DNA of 64,000 bases from Fibrobacterota bacterium (GTDB taxonomy: Bacteria; Fibrobacterota; Fibrobacteria; UBA11236): contig JAQBPN010000028.1 of assembly GCA_028287505.1 (NCBI GenBank), positions 1 to 64,000 of the forward strand, given 5' to 3'. A model generated the notes under the pieces. The model worked only from the letters and a program-made list of their open reading frames with translations, was not told the origin of the DNA and made no database searches. Made by a program: the position numbers and the translations under genes. Positions within the stretch are counted from its first letter, which is position 1, and every line of letters starts with the position of its first letter. Shown here piece by piece: positions 1 to 9,691 of the stretch.

Positions 1-2
1 TC

Positions 3-1034
3 AACACGGTGACCACCTTCAATCCCGCCTTCCGCATCAACACCTGGACGGCCGGCACCGTGCCGGAATTCGTGGAGGTGGACAACCAGGTGCTGAACCG
101 GGGATATCAATACAACGTCTACCTGAATACGGCCGGAGCCGGCGGCGGCGAATTGGTCCTGCAGTTCAACAAGACCCTGCCTCCCGGCAACCATGTGTTT
201 TACATCAGCCATAAGAACGGCTTGGCCGTCGCATTGCGATCTTTCGAAGCCAAGGGCGGCGACGGAGTGGACACGCTCACCTGGATCACGGAAAGCGAAT
301 TCGAAAATCTGGGGTACCACGTCTATCGCCGCGTGGCTCCTGCCGATGCGCAAATCGACACCAGCCTGGCGGAAGGCGGCGAGGTGGCGGGCGCCGGTAT
401 CGCCAACGCCCTGATGAATGCGGCGCGCACGGAACTGGCCAAACGCGCGGAAGCCAAGTTGGCCAAGGCCCAAGCGCTTGCTTCAGACGCCGGGGATTCC
501 TCCGGAGCTCTGGATACCCTGCCTTCCCAGGAATTGTCGCCGGAGGAACTGGCGGCCCTGGGTTACGCGCGGATTACGCCGAAACTGATTCCGGGAGCCA
601 AAAACGGATCCTCCGCCAGCACTTTGGAGTACCGTTACATCGATCGCACGGCCGCGTTCGGGACCGCCTATGAGTATCTGCTCGAGGCCGCGGATTTCAA
701 CGGAAGGCGGGTGCAATACGGTCCCAGGACGGCGCGCCCGTCCAATACCCTGAATACGGAACTCTATTCCAACTATCCCAACCCCTTCAATCCCATCACC
801 ACCTTGCGCTTCTCGCTCAAGGAAAAGCTCAAGGTCAGCCTGATCATCTACGATTCCAAGGGCCGCCTGGTGCGTACCCTGGTGCGGCCGGAAAAGGCCA
901 TGCTGCCCGGCAAGTACCGTCTCATCTGGGATGCGCGCGACGAGGGAGGAATCGAAGCGCCCTCGGGACAGTACTTCTACCGCTTCACGGCGGGAAGGTA
1001 TGTGAAGACGCGTAAGATGATCCTCGTCAAATAG
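3..1034 (+). CDS. C-terminal part of a secreted protein with a T9SS type A sorting domain (5' truncated)
   Basis: The reading frame is open to the left edge of the window, so the true start lies outside it; the first GTG at 9 is not a convincing start. About 340 residues are visible. The last ~90 residues form a FlgD/T9SS type A-like sorting domain. It opens with the typical YPNPFNP motif, followed by a beta-rich stretch with LIIYDSKGRLVRTL, then GQYFYRF and a final KTRKMILVK. Such domains direct export through the type IX system and are cleaved at the surface. The region before it is Ala/Glu-rich and not recognised. The sorting domain is clear; the function of the passenger is unknown. Confidence 0.8.
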   Translation, partial: NTVTTFNPAFRINTWTAGTVPEFVEVDNQVLNRGYQYNVYLNTAGAGGGELVLQFNKTLPPGNHVFYISHKNGLAVALRSFEAKGGDGVDTLTWITESEFENLGYHVYRRVAPADAQIDTSLAEGGEVAGAGIANALMNAARTELAKRAEAKLAKAQALASDAGDSSGALDTLPSQELSPEELAALGYARITPKLIPGAKNGSSASTLEYRYIDRTAAFGTAYEYLLEAADFNGRRVQYGPRTARPSNTLNTELYSNYPNPFNPITTLRFSLKEKLKVSLIIYDSKGRLVRTLVRPEKAMLPGKYRLIWDARDEGGIEAPSGQYFYRFTAGRYVKTRKMILVK

Positions 1035-1151
1035 TCAGGCCATTTCGGCCGCGCCCTTCCGGAAATTCGTTATCGGGATCCGGACTTTCGGAGCTACCAT
1101 AGGATTCGGTTGCCGCGCAAGGGCCGCGGGATCCGATTCGGGGGAGACATG

Positions 1152-2492
1152 ATGCGTGCGCCGTCGACATTCGCCTGGCTTGCCGTTCTCACCGGCATCG
1201 GCCATGGCCAGACCGACGGCCCCGTCCCTTTCCGGAAAATCCAACTCAACCCGCAGTTCTATTCCGAAGGGATCAACTTCGGGGATCTCAACCGCGACGG
1301 AAAACAGGATATCATCGCCGGGCCCTACTATTATCCGGGTCCGGACTTCACGGCGAAAACGGCGTTCCGGCCCCCCAAGGCCGCGCCCTTCGACTACGCG
1401 GGCGATTCGGATTGCTACTCGATTTTCGTTTTCGATTTCAACCAGGACGGATGGCCGGACATCCTATCGACGCGGACGCCCGGGGGCGCGGAGGGCGTCT
1501 GGTACGAGAACCCGAAAGGCGCGGGCGGATACTGGGCCGAACACGTGATCGCCAACTCCGTGAACGACGAAGCGGCCGCCTTGGCGGACATCGACGGAGA
1601 CGGCAAGCCGGAACTGCTTACCGTTTCCGGCGCCTACGGCGGCTGGATGCAGCCGGACTGGGCGCATCCGAACAATGCCTGGGCATTCCGGAGCGTGACG
1701 GCCAAGGGTCCCTGGGTGGCTTTCACCCACGGCATCGGAACGGGCGATGTGAACGGCGACGGCCGCTCCGATCTCATCCTTCCCGAAGGGTGGTGGGAGC
1801 AGCCCGCACAGGCCACCGCCACGCCCTGGGTCCAGCATAGGGCCGCCTTCTGGGGCCAGGAGGCTCCTGCGGAGACCTACGGCGGCGCCCGGATGTTCGC
1901 GTATGACGTGGACGGGGACGGGCGCAACGATATCGTCACCAGCCTGCAGGCGCATGGCTGGGGATTGTCCTGGTTCCAGAATGCGGATGCGGGTTTCACG
2001 GAGCATCGCATCATGGACAACCGGAACAATCAGTCGCAATACGGCGGCGTCGCCTTCGCGCAGTTGCACGCCTTGGCGCTCGCGGACCTCGATGGCGACG
2101 GTCTGAAGGACATCATCACCGGAAAGCGCAAGGGCGCGCATGGCAATGGATTGGGATCGGAAGTGGATTCGCCGGCCGTGCTCTATTGGTTCAGATTGAG
2201 CCGCCCATCCGGTCAAGCGCCGCATTATGCGCCTTACCTGATCGATTCCCAGGCGGGCGTGGGAACGCAGTTGATTGTCGCCGACGTCGATGGGGACGGC
2301 GCTCCGGATATCCTGACCGCGGGCCGCGCCGGCGCATTCCTGTTCCTCAACCAAAAGAAACCGACTGCGGGGAATGGGTTTCTCCGGTTCCGCAAAGGGT
2401 CGAAAGGGTCGGCGCCTCTCTTCATCCATGGCCGACTCGGCTTCCCGGGAACGGAGGCCATCTTCGGGGTTTCGGGAGCGCCTCTTCGATAG
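1152..2492 (+). CDS. Secreted FG-GAP/VCBS repeat beta-propeller protein
   Basis: The ~446-residue protein carries about seven Asp-rich Ca-binding-type repeats of the form DxDGDGxxD (for example DLNRDGKQDIIAG, DIDGDGKPELLT, DVDGDGRNDIVT). This is the signature of FG-GAP/VCBS integrin-like propellers. The N-terminus MRAPSTFAWLAVLTGIGHGQ is a signal peptide. I chose ATG 1152 over ATG 1149 and the upstream start because GGGGAG at 1141-1146 sits five bases before it. The last ~35 residues are low-complexity and resemble no sorting domain. It is probably an extracellular or surface protein that binds a ligand or substrate, which is not identifiable. Confidence 0.75.
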   Translation: MRAPSTFAWLAVLTGIGHGQTDGPVPFRKIQLNPQFYSEGINFGDLNRDGKQDIIAGPYYYPGPDFTAKTAFRPPKAAPFDYAGDSDCYSIFVFDFNQDGWPDILSTRTPGGAEGVWYENPKGAGGYWAEHVIANSVNDEAAALADIDGDGKPELLTVSGAYGGWMQPDWAHPNNAWAFRSVTAKGPWVAFTHGIGTGDVNGDGRSDLILPEGWWEQPAQATATPWVQHRAAFWGQEAPAETYGGARMFAYDVDGDGRNDIVTSLQAHGWGLSWFQNADAGFTEHRIMDNRNNQSQYGGVAFAQLHALALADLDGDGLKDIITGKRKGAHGNGLGSEVDSPAVLYWFRLSRPSGQAPHYAPYLIDSQAGVGTQLIVADVDGDGAPDILTAGRAGAFLFLNQKKPTAGNGFLRFRKGSKGSAPLFIHGRLGFPGTEAIFGVSGAPLR

Positions 2493-2662
2493 TTTCTTTC
2501 ATCCGGTTGCCGCTGATGGCGGAATGATCGAATGAGAACGTTATGGGAACAAAATCTGGAATCAACAGGATAAATCGCGCTTTTCGGAAAAGATCCGGGC
2601 TAATTTGAGAACGATATGCAATGCGCCCTTCGCGTTGTCCATCGCAAACCAAGGAGTCCAGC

Positions 2663-3370
2663 ATGCCCAGCGCCACCGCAACTTCGCCAAGCCTCAGACA
2701 TAGCGGGTTCACGCGTTGGAACCGAATCGCCTCTTTGCTTATCCTGGGCGTGCCGCTTCTGGGTTTGGCCCAGCCCGGCGCTTGGAGCTTGAGCGTAAAG
2801 CAGGTGCAGGCCGGCAAACCGTTCACCTTGCAGCTGCTGAACGCGGGATACGGCAAGTGCTCCAGCACCTTTTCCCACCTCGGGGCGGAAAAAACCGGCA
2901 AAGGCCTGGCACTCATATTCAACACCGTTATCGACAGCGCCAAGGTTTGCAATCCGGATACCAAGCCTTGGGGACCGGCCTTCGATATCGACGCCCTCTC
3001 CGCGGGCGAATATACCGTGTCCTTCTGGGAAGTGCCGGCCTGTTACCCGGACTGCCACGTCATTCCCGGTTTCAAGCCGGTGGATACGCTTACGGCGGGT
3101 TCGACGGCGGTCTTGGCCCGGACGGGCGCGTCTTCGGACGCCGGGATGCGATTCCAGGGAAATCCCTTGAGCCTGTTCCTGCCCGCCGATTCCGGGCCCC
3201 GTAGCGTGGAGCTGCGTTCCGTCACCGGCATGCTCCTGGAAACCCACCAAGTATCGGATGCGGATGAGGCCCTTGTTCCCGTGGGCGCCGGCCTGGGCCG
3301 GGGATTGTTCCTGGTGCGCGTCGTTTCGGCCACGGGGGAAATCCGCAGCCGGAAGTTGTTCAAGCCTTAG
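2663..3370 (+). CDS. Secreted protein with one four-cysteine module and a sorting-like tail
   Basis: The start at 2663 is fixed by AAGGAG six bases upstream. A signal peptide (hydrophobic core LLILGVPLLGLAQ) is followed by one copy of a ~100-residue module that recurs in the three genes at 4535-7582. It begins with AGKPFTLQLLN, has its first Cys in KCSSTF and a second in KVCNP, then WGPAFDIDALSAGEYTV and a Cys pair in PACYPDC. The C-terminal ~65 residues (VELRSVTGMLLE ... GLFLVRV ... RSRKLFKP) resemble a T9SS-type sorting domain. I do not recognise the module as a named family. It is likely a disulfide-bonded exported protein. Confidence 0.7.
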   Translation: MPSATATSPSLRHSGFTRWNRIASLLILGVPLLGLAQPGAWSLSVKQVQAGKPFTLQLLNAGYGKCSSTFSHLGAEKTGKGLALIFNTVIDSAKVCNPDTKPWGPAFDIDALSAGEYTVSFWEVPACYPDCHVIPGFKPVDTLTAGSTAVLARTGASSDAGMRFQGNPLSLFLPADSGPRSVELRSVTGMLLETHQVSDADEALVPVGAGLGRGLFLVRVVSATGEIRSRKLFKP

Positions 3371-3385
3371 ACAGGGGGCGCGCGA

Positions 3386-4372
3386 CTACTCCTGCTGGAG
3401 CGCCTGGGCCTTCAAAAGCTGGACCGCCAGATCCCAGGCCGCCATCATGGACTCCGGCTCGGCCAACCCGCTGCCGGCTATTTCGAACGCGGTGCCGTGG
3501 TCGGGCGAGGTCCGCACAAAGGGCAGGCCCAAGGTGCAATTGACTCCGTTGGCCATGTCCACGGTCTTCATGGGCCCGAAGCCCTGATCATGGTACATGG
3601 CGAGCACGGCGTCGAAGCGGCCTTTAAGGGCCTGCAGGAACACGGTATCGCCCGGCAAGGGACCGAAGGTGGGAAATCCTTCCGCGCGCAATTGCTCCAT
3701 GGCGGGCCGGAGGATTTCGATCTCTTCCCGGCCGAACAGGCCGTTCTCGCCGGCGTGAGGGTTCACCCCGGCCAAGGCGATGCGGGGCGTATGCGTGCGC
3801 GTGGCCACGAGAGTCTTCCACGTGAGCTTCACCACTTCCTTGATGCGCGGGATGGTGATGGAATCCAGGGCGCGGCGCAAAGGCACGTGATCGGTCACGT
3901 GGCTGACGATGACCTTGGGATGCACCAGCGCCATGATCACGGTCTCGGCCCCGGTCATCTTTTCCAGGATGTCCGTATGTCCCACGTAATGGTGGCCGGC
4001 CAGGTTCATGGCCTCCTTGTGGATGGGCGCGGTGACGATGGCCTGGGCTTCCCCCGCCAGGCAGGATTCCACCGCATGGGCGAAATAATGGTAGGCGGCG
4101 TTGCCGCACATGGCGGAGATCTTGCCGAGTTCGAAGTCCCCATGGCGCACCAGATCCATGCTGCGGACCTTGATGCGGCCGTGGCGCGGGGAATCGTCCG
4201 GGCAGAATTGGATTTTCAGGCCCAGGGCCTTGGCGGTCTCTTCCAGGATCTCGCGCTCTCCCACCACCACCGGTTCCAGATCCTCCTGATGGGTGATCTT
4301 GGCCAGGCATTTGACGACCACTTCCGGGCCGATGCCGGCGGGATCGCCCATGGTGATGAGAACCTTGTGCAT
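3386..4372 (-). CDS. pdxA: 4-hydroxythreonine-4-phosphate dehydrogenase
   Basis: The 328-residue protein has the usual PdxA length. It catalyses the NAD-dependent oxidation of 4-phosphohydroxy-L-threonine in the DXP-dependent pathway to pyridoxal 5'-phosphate, in the cytosol. Family landmarks are the N-terminal ITMGDPAGIGPEV, the metal-binding His regions HYVGHTDILEKM, GVNPHAGENG and MYHDQGFGPMK, and the C-terminal GTAFEIAGSG. The start ATG at 4372 is preceded by AAGGATAGGAT. No other pyridoxine gene is in the window, and it sits alone between secreted-protein genes. Confidence 0.95.
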   Translation of the reverse strand: MHKVLITMGDPAGIGPEVVVKCLAKITHQEDLEPVVVGEREILEETAKALGLKIQFCPDDSPRHGRIKVRSMDLVRHGDFELGKISAMCGNAAYHYFAHAVESCLAGEAQAIVTAPIHKEAMNLAGHHYVGHTDILEKMTGAETVIMALVHPKVIVSHVTDHVPLRRALDSITIPRIKEVVKLTWKTLVATRTHTPRIALAGVNPHAGENGLFGREEIEILRPAMEQLRAEGFPTFGPLPGDTVFLQALKGRFDAVLAMYHDQGFGPMKTVDMANGVNCTLGLPFVRTSPDHGTAFEIAGSGLAEPESMMAAWDLAVQLLKAQALQQE

Positions 4373-4534
4373 GCGATATCCTATCCTTAGGTTAAGATAC
4401 CTAGTAATGCGATGGGGTCAAAGATCGGCCATCCGCGTCGAATCGGCGGGTGGAAAGGGGCGGTCGCGGGATCAAAGGAGATCCGCCCCCCTGAATCGGG
4501 TATTTTCAGGGAAGCGGCGCTTCAAGAATCCGTT

Positions 4535-5098
4535 TCATTCGTTTCTGCCGGTAAGCGTATTTAAGGATCCCCGCCAGGACACCCGTCCGGAACGGTCGAA
4601 TTCCCAGCGCTCCTCGTGCCCGGAAAGGCGCGGCCCGGAGGCGGGCGAAGGCGCCAATGCCGCCGAAGTCCCCACCGTCAAGGTTCCCGCGAATTGCGGA
4701 ATGATCACGGGAAGGCACATGACTCCTTTGGGGCAGGTGATGAGCGGGGAGACATAGACCTGGTAATTGCCCGCGTGCAGAGCGGGGATATCGAAGGCGG
4801 GGCCGAAATCCCGGTTGGCGCAAAGCACCGCTATCTTCGTGTCGGGCACCGAATCCCGGAAGGTCAGGTCGATGCGGCCTTCCGTCACGCGCACGGATTG
4901 GTCGTAATATTTCAGGGTGCAGTATAAGTCATGGTTCAAGGTGGAAAGGACGAAAGCCTTGTCCGCCTCCGCCCGGTCCGGGGCGAGGTAGAACTTGGAC
5001 GCCACCGGATCGATGGTGGCTTGGGCCCGGGTGGCCAAGGGGCGGACCAGCGCGGCCGCGGCCATGAGCAGGGAAAGGGTTGCTCGGATGGTTTTCAT
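4535..5098 (-). CDS. Secreted protein with one four-cysteine module
   Basis: 187 residues; GAGGAGG lies just upstream of the ATG at 5098. The signal peptide (LSLLMAAAALVRPLATRAQA) precedes one copy of the shared Cys module: ADKAFVLSTLN, a Cys in LYCTL, LCANRDFGPAFDIPALHAG with the second Cys, then Cys in ITCPKGVMC and a closing FAGTLTVG. It belongs to a same-strand run with the two genes to its right, which hold two and three copies. The tail ends abruptly after NTLTGRNE, where the related gene at 6110-7582 continues into a full sorting-like domain. Function unknown. Confidence 0.65.
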   Translation of the reverse strand: MKTIRATLSLLMAAAALVRPLATRAQATIDPVASKFYLAPDRAEADKAFVLSTLNHDLYCTLKYYDQSVRVTEGRIDLTFRDSVPDTKIAVLCANRDFGPAFDIPALHAGNYQVYVSPLITCPKGVMCLPVIIPQFAGTLTVGTSAALAPSPASGPRLSGHEERWEFDRSGRVSWRGSLNTLTGRNE

Positions 5099-5114
5099 GG
5101 ATACCTCCTCGGGC

Positions 5115-6035
5115 CTATTTCGATTCCAAAGATATATTCCGGCGGCCGGTAAGCGTGCTCGATTTTCCGTGCCACAGGCCGGTCACGCCCTGGCGCGCAT
5201 CGATGCGCAAAGCCCCGGATCCGTTGGCGTCCCGCAATGCCGATTTCCCGGAGGCGGCTTTTCCGCCGCCGCCCACGGCGGCCGTTCCGTCGGTGGCCGT
5301 CAAAGCGCCGGCGAGTTGCGGCAGCACAAATGCCACCGGGCACGGACCCACGGTGCCGCAATAGGGCATGGAAGTAGCGAAAACCTGATAGGTCCCGGCC
5401 TTCAGCGCCGGAATGGGGAAGGTGGGCCCGTAGTCCTTGATGACGGCGGCGCAAAGCGCTTCCGGATGGGGCCGATTGGTGAAGGACAGGTAGAGGATAT
5501 GTCCTTCCACATGCGAGGACAGGTCCGAAAATTCATTCCCGCAGGTAAACTGTTTGTTCGTCAGGAACAGATCGAAGGCCTTGCCGCCCTGCACGAGCTT
5601 GGGCCGGATGGCGTAATTCAGGTCCGCGGAATCCTTCACGCCCAAGGTGCCGGCATAATCCAGAATCATGGCGAACGGGCATAGGGGTTGCGAGTATGCG
5701 CAAGCGGGTTGCAGAGAGACGTTCACTTCGTACGCCGCCGCCTTGAGGGCGGGCAAATCGAAATCCGTCTGATAGTCGTGTTCGCCGGCGGTGCATTTGG
5801 CGACGGGGTCGTTCACGGCCATCACGGAAAGCAGGATGCTTCCATTGTCCACCGTCGCCTTCTGGTGCGAGAACTGCGGATTGCAGAGGGTGGTCTTTCC
5901 GGAGACGGTCACGGAAAAGGGCTTCCCCGATTCCGCCAGGTTGGGAGCGAGATAGGCCGTCTGGGTGCGCGTCTGCGCCCAGAGGGAAGCGGACATCAGG
6001 CAGCTTGCGGCGAGAAGGCGGGTTGCGAAAAGCAT
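5115..6035 (-). CDS. Secreted protein with two four-cysteine modules
   Basis: 306 residues with a signal peptide ending near SLWAQ. Two copies of the unrecognised Cys module follow. The first has LCNPQFSH, KCTAGEHDYQTDFDLPALK and PACAYSQPLC. The second has TCGNEFSDL, LCAAVIKDYGPTFPIPALK and PYCGTVGPC. Each ends in an (A)GxLxV-like strand. The C-terminal segment is Gly/Ala-rich and stops soon after SSTLTGRRN, so any sorting domain would be very short. The start ATG 6035 has GGAG upstream. It lies 16 bases from the one-module gene and 74 bases from the three-module gene. Confidence 0.65.
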   Translation of the reverse strand: MLFATRLLAASCLMSASLWAQTRTQTAYLAPNLAESGKPFSVTVSGKTTLCNPQFSHQKATVDNGSILLSVMAVNDPVAKCTAGEHDYQTDFDLPALKAAAYEVNVSLQPACAYSQPLCPFAMILDYAGTLGVKDSADLNYAIRPKLVQGGKAFDLFLTNKQFTCGNEFSDLSSHVEGHILYLSFTNRPHPEALCAAVIKDYGPTFPIPALKAGTYQVFATSMPYCGTVGPCPVAFVLPQLAGALTATDGTAAVGGGGKAASGKSALRDANGSGALRIDARQGVTGLWHGKSSTLTGRRNISLESK

Positions 6036-6109
6036 AGGACTCCTATCGATGGGAAAAAGGAAACGTCCGGGCCCCCACTTGGCCCGGACGGCGACCGCTT
6101 ATCGGCCGT

Positions 6110-7582
6110 TCAATCTTTGCGGACGACAGGTAACATGTGGGTTTCCCCGTCCGGCGCCTGAAGGCGCAGCAGGTAGACGCCCTTTTCGAGAGCGCCGCCC
6201 AGTTCAATCTCGGCGCGGCCACCGCCCTCCCCGGCGAAAGAGGAGGCGGACAGGCGCCGGCCGGATAGCGTCAGCAGTTCCGTCTTCCAGATGCCGCCTA
6301 TGCCTTGGGGCAGGATGAACGCGGCGCGCGAACCGATCATATCCACCTTGGGCGAATGGGCGCGGAGCTCCGAGAGCATCACCGACAAGGTCTGCGAGAC
6401 GATCAGGGTGTCGGAGAGCGCGGGCGCGATCTTGACGGCGCAATACGGCGCGGTCACCTGGCATGCGAGGAGTTCCGTGACGTAGACCGGGTAGGCGCCG
6501 GCCTTCAGCGCCGCCATTTCGAAGGACGGGCCGTAAGGATGCAGGTCCACCAGGCACTCCACTTGCTGATGCTCCACCAGGAAGGAGGCATAGATGCCGG
6601 CCGCGTCCGCAGTCACGGACTTGTGGGAGAAGGAGGTCCCGCAATTCCCCAACGCATTGTTGAGCAGGTTCATGGTGAAAGGCTTGCCGGCCAGGGTTTC
6701 CCCTTCCTTCAGGAACCATCCCACGCGAGCCACGGCAGGCCCCACCGTGAGCGTGCCCGCCTCTACGGTTTCACCCAGCATCTTGCAGGGATAACAGGCC
6801 GGCAGGCGGTAGGCCATCACCTTGTAAGTACCCGCCTTCAGGGCCGTCATCTTGTAAGTGGGGCCGTAAGCCTTGTAAATGGCGGGGCAGATGGATGCCG
6901 TTTCACGATCCAGGAAGCTCAGCGTGATTACGTTGCCCACCACGTCGGTGGCCAGGTTGCTGAAGACGGTGCCGCAAGTGAACTGATAGCTGAGCAGGCT
7001 GAGCTCGAAATCCTTGCCCGCGTTCGCCGTGGTGGGGGTGATGGAATAGGTGATGGCTCCTGCCGGTTGCACGGTCAGCGTTCCCGCGCTCACCGCCTGG
7101 GGCGCGATCAGACACGGCTTCGCGGCGTACATGCATTCGGACATCTGGGTGACCCACACTTCATAAGCCCCGGCTTTGAGAGCGGGCATGTTGTAGGTGG
7201 GCTGACTGAATATCGGCATCGGCATCATGATATTGGGATTCGCGGGCTGATCGTAGACCGGACAGACAATATCCGCTTTCCCTGTGCTGGCGCTGTCCTG
7301 CACCTCGGGGGGGGTCGTATAGACCACGCTGTTGGCCACATAGGACAAGTCAATCCGCTTGCCCACCACCGTGACGCTCTCGCGCGTGAACGTGGTACCG
7401 CAGCCGGTACCCGCCCCGCTCAAATAAAGGGTGAACGCTTTATCGGCCGGCGCCGGGTTGGGCGACACCGAATATTGTTGGACCGGCGCGACGACGGCGC
7501 GGCTCTGCGCGGGCAGCACCAAGGCAAGGCCGGCCAGCAGGGAAAGAGCGGCAAGATTGAAAGAGTGGATTCGGGATGACAT
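6110..7582 (-). CDS. Secreted protein with three four-cysteine modules and a sorting-like C-terminus
   Basis: 490 residues from ATG 7582, chosen because AGGAGG lies seven bases upstream; an in-frame start at 7645 would overlap the promoter -10. The signal peptide is followed by three modules at roughly residues 36-177, 182-287 and 291-405. Each has the pattern of an early Cys near a TF/SF pair, a second Cys before YGPxF/YNM, then ALKAGxYxV and two closely spaced Cys before an AGTLTV-type strand. The first module has an insertion with the run MMPMP. The C-terminus (TLSGRRL ... GVYLLRLQAPDG ... VRKD) looks like a complete T9SS-type domain. Function unknown. Confidence 0.7.
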   Translation of the reverse strand: MSSRIHSFNLAALSLLAGLALVLPAQSRAVVAPVQQYSVSPNPAPADKAFTLYLSGAGTGCGTTFTRESVTVVGKRIDLSYVANSVVYTTPPEVQDSASTGKADIVCPVYDQPANPNIMMPMPIFSQPTYNMPALKAGAYEVWVTQMSECMYAAKPCLIAPQAVSAGTLTVQPAGAITYSITPTTANAGKDFELSLLSYQFTCGTVFSNLATDVVGNVITLSFLDRETASICPAIYKAYGPTYKMTALKAGTYKVMAYRLPACYPCKMLGETVEAGTLTVGPAVARVGWFLKEGETLAGKPFTMNLLNNALGNCGTSFSHKSVTADAAGIYASFLVEHQQVECLVDLHPYGPSFEMAALKAGAYPVYVTELLACQVTAPYCAVKIAPALSDTLIVSQTLSVMLSELRAHSPKVDMIGSRAAFILPQGIGGIWKTELLTLSGRRLSASSFAGEGGGRAEIELGGALEKGVYLLRLQAPDGETHMLPVVRKD

Positions 7583-7624
7583 GCGTATTCCTCCTATCGT
7601 CGAGTGGGTCAGCAACCCATCAAG

Positions 7625-7719
7625 TTGTAGTGTACCATGACCCAATTATAACCGAGTGAATGGGAATTACAAAGCGATATTTCCATTTTATTCCGCTATT
7701 TTGTAGTGTAAAAATGGAA
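7625..7719. repeat. Repeated decamer and inverted repeat between divergent genes
   Basis: In the AT-rich gap between the gene starting at 7582 (minus) and ettA (plus), TTGTAGTGTA occurs twice (7625-7634 and 7701-7710). The second copy lies within an inverted repeat, TTCCATTTT at 7681-7689 and AAAATGGAA at 7711-7719. This could be a regulatory site or a leader hairpin for ettA. No further evidence. Confidence 0.35.
7645..7672 (-). promoter_or_regulatory. Sigma-70-like promoter for the three-module secreted protein
   Basis: On the minus strand, TTGTAA (7672-7667) and a perfect TATAAT (7650-7645) are separated by 16 bases. The predicted start of transcription is near 7638, giving a leader of about 55 bases before the AGGAGG/ATG at 7582. 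Inferred from sequence only. Confidence 0.5.
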
Positions 7720-7830
7720 GTTTTTCTCACATTCCTTCCTCAAATCCGCAAAATCCCGTTTTTCAGGGCCTTTTTCAAGCCCTTTTCCCAGTTAACTACC
7801 TTTGCTGCTTTCCTACCAGAAGAGGATTCC

Positions 7831-9510
<1,680 letters not shown>

Positions 9511-9657
9511 GAAGTAGAAGAGGGGCGGCTGGGCAACCTTCCGGGGGATTCCGCAGCCGCTTCCAAGGGGCCTCCGCAAACACGGGACGCCGATACTCTA
9601 CATGTGGAACGGCAAAATCATTGAGGATTATCTCTAGGTATTTGCATGTTACAAAGT

Positions 9658-9683
9658 CTCGGTATCCGTAAATGGATACCGAG
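9658..9683. terminator. Hairpin between convergent ettA and hsdR
   Basis: A perfect 10-bp stem (CTCGGTATCC and GGATACCGAG) closes a GTAAAT loop, just after the end of hsdR on the minus strand and downstream of ettA. It lacks a long T-run on either side, so a bidirectional terminator is inferred, not certain. Confidence 0.5.
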
Positions 9684-9691
9684 GAAATGTG

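Noticed and set aside
9525-9560. GCGGCTG/CAGCCGC hairpin after ettA
   Set aside because: A 7-bp stem with a 22-base loop and no T-run is weak; the 9658-9683 hairpin is a better terminator.
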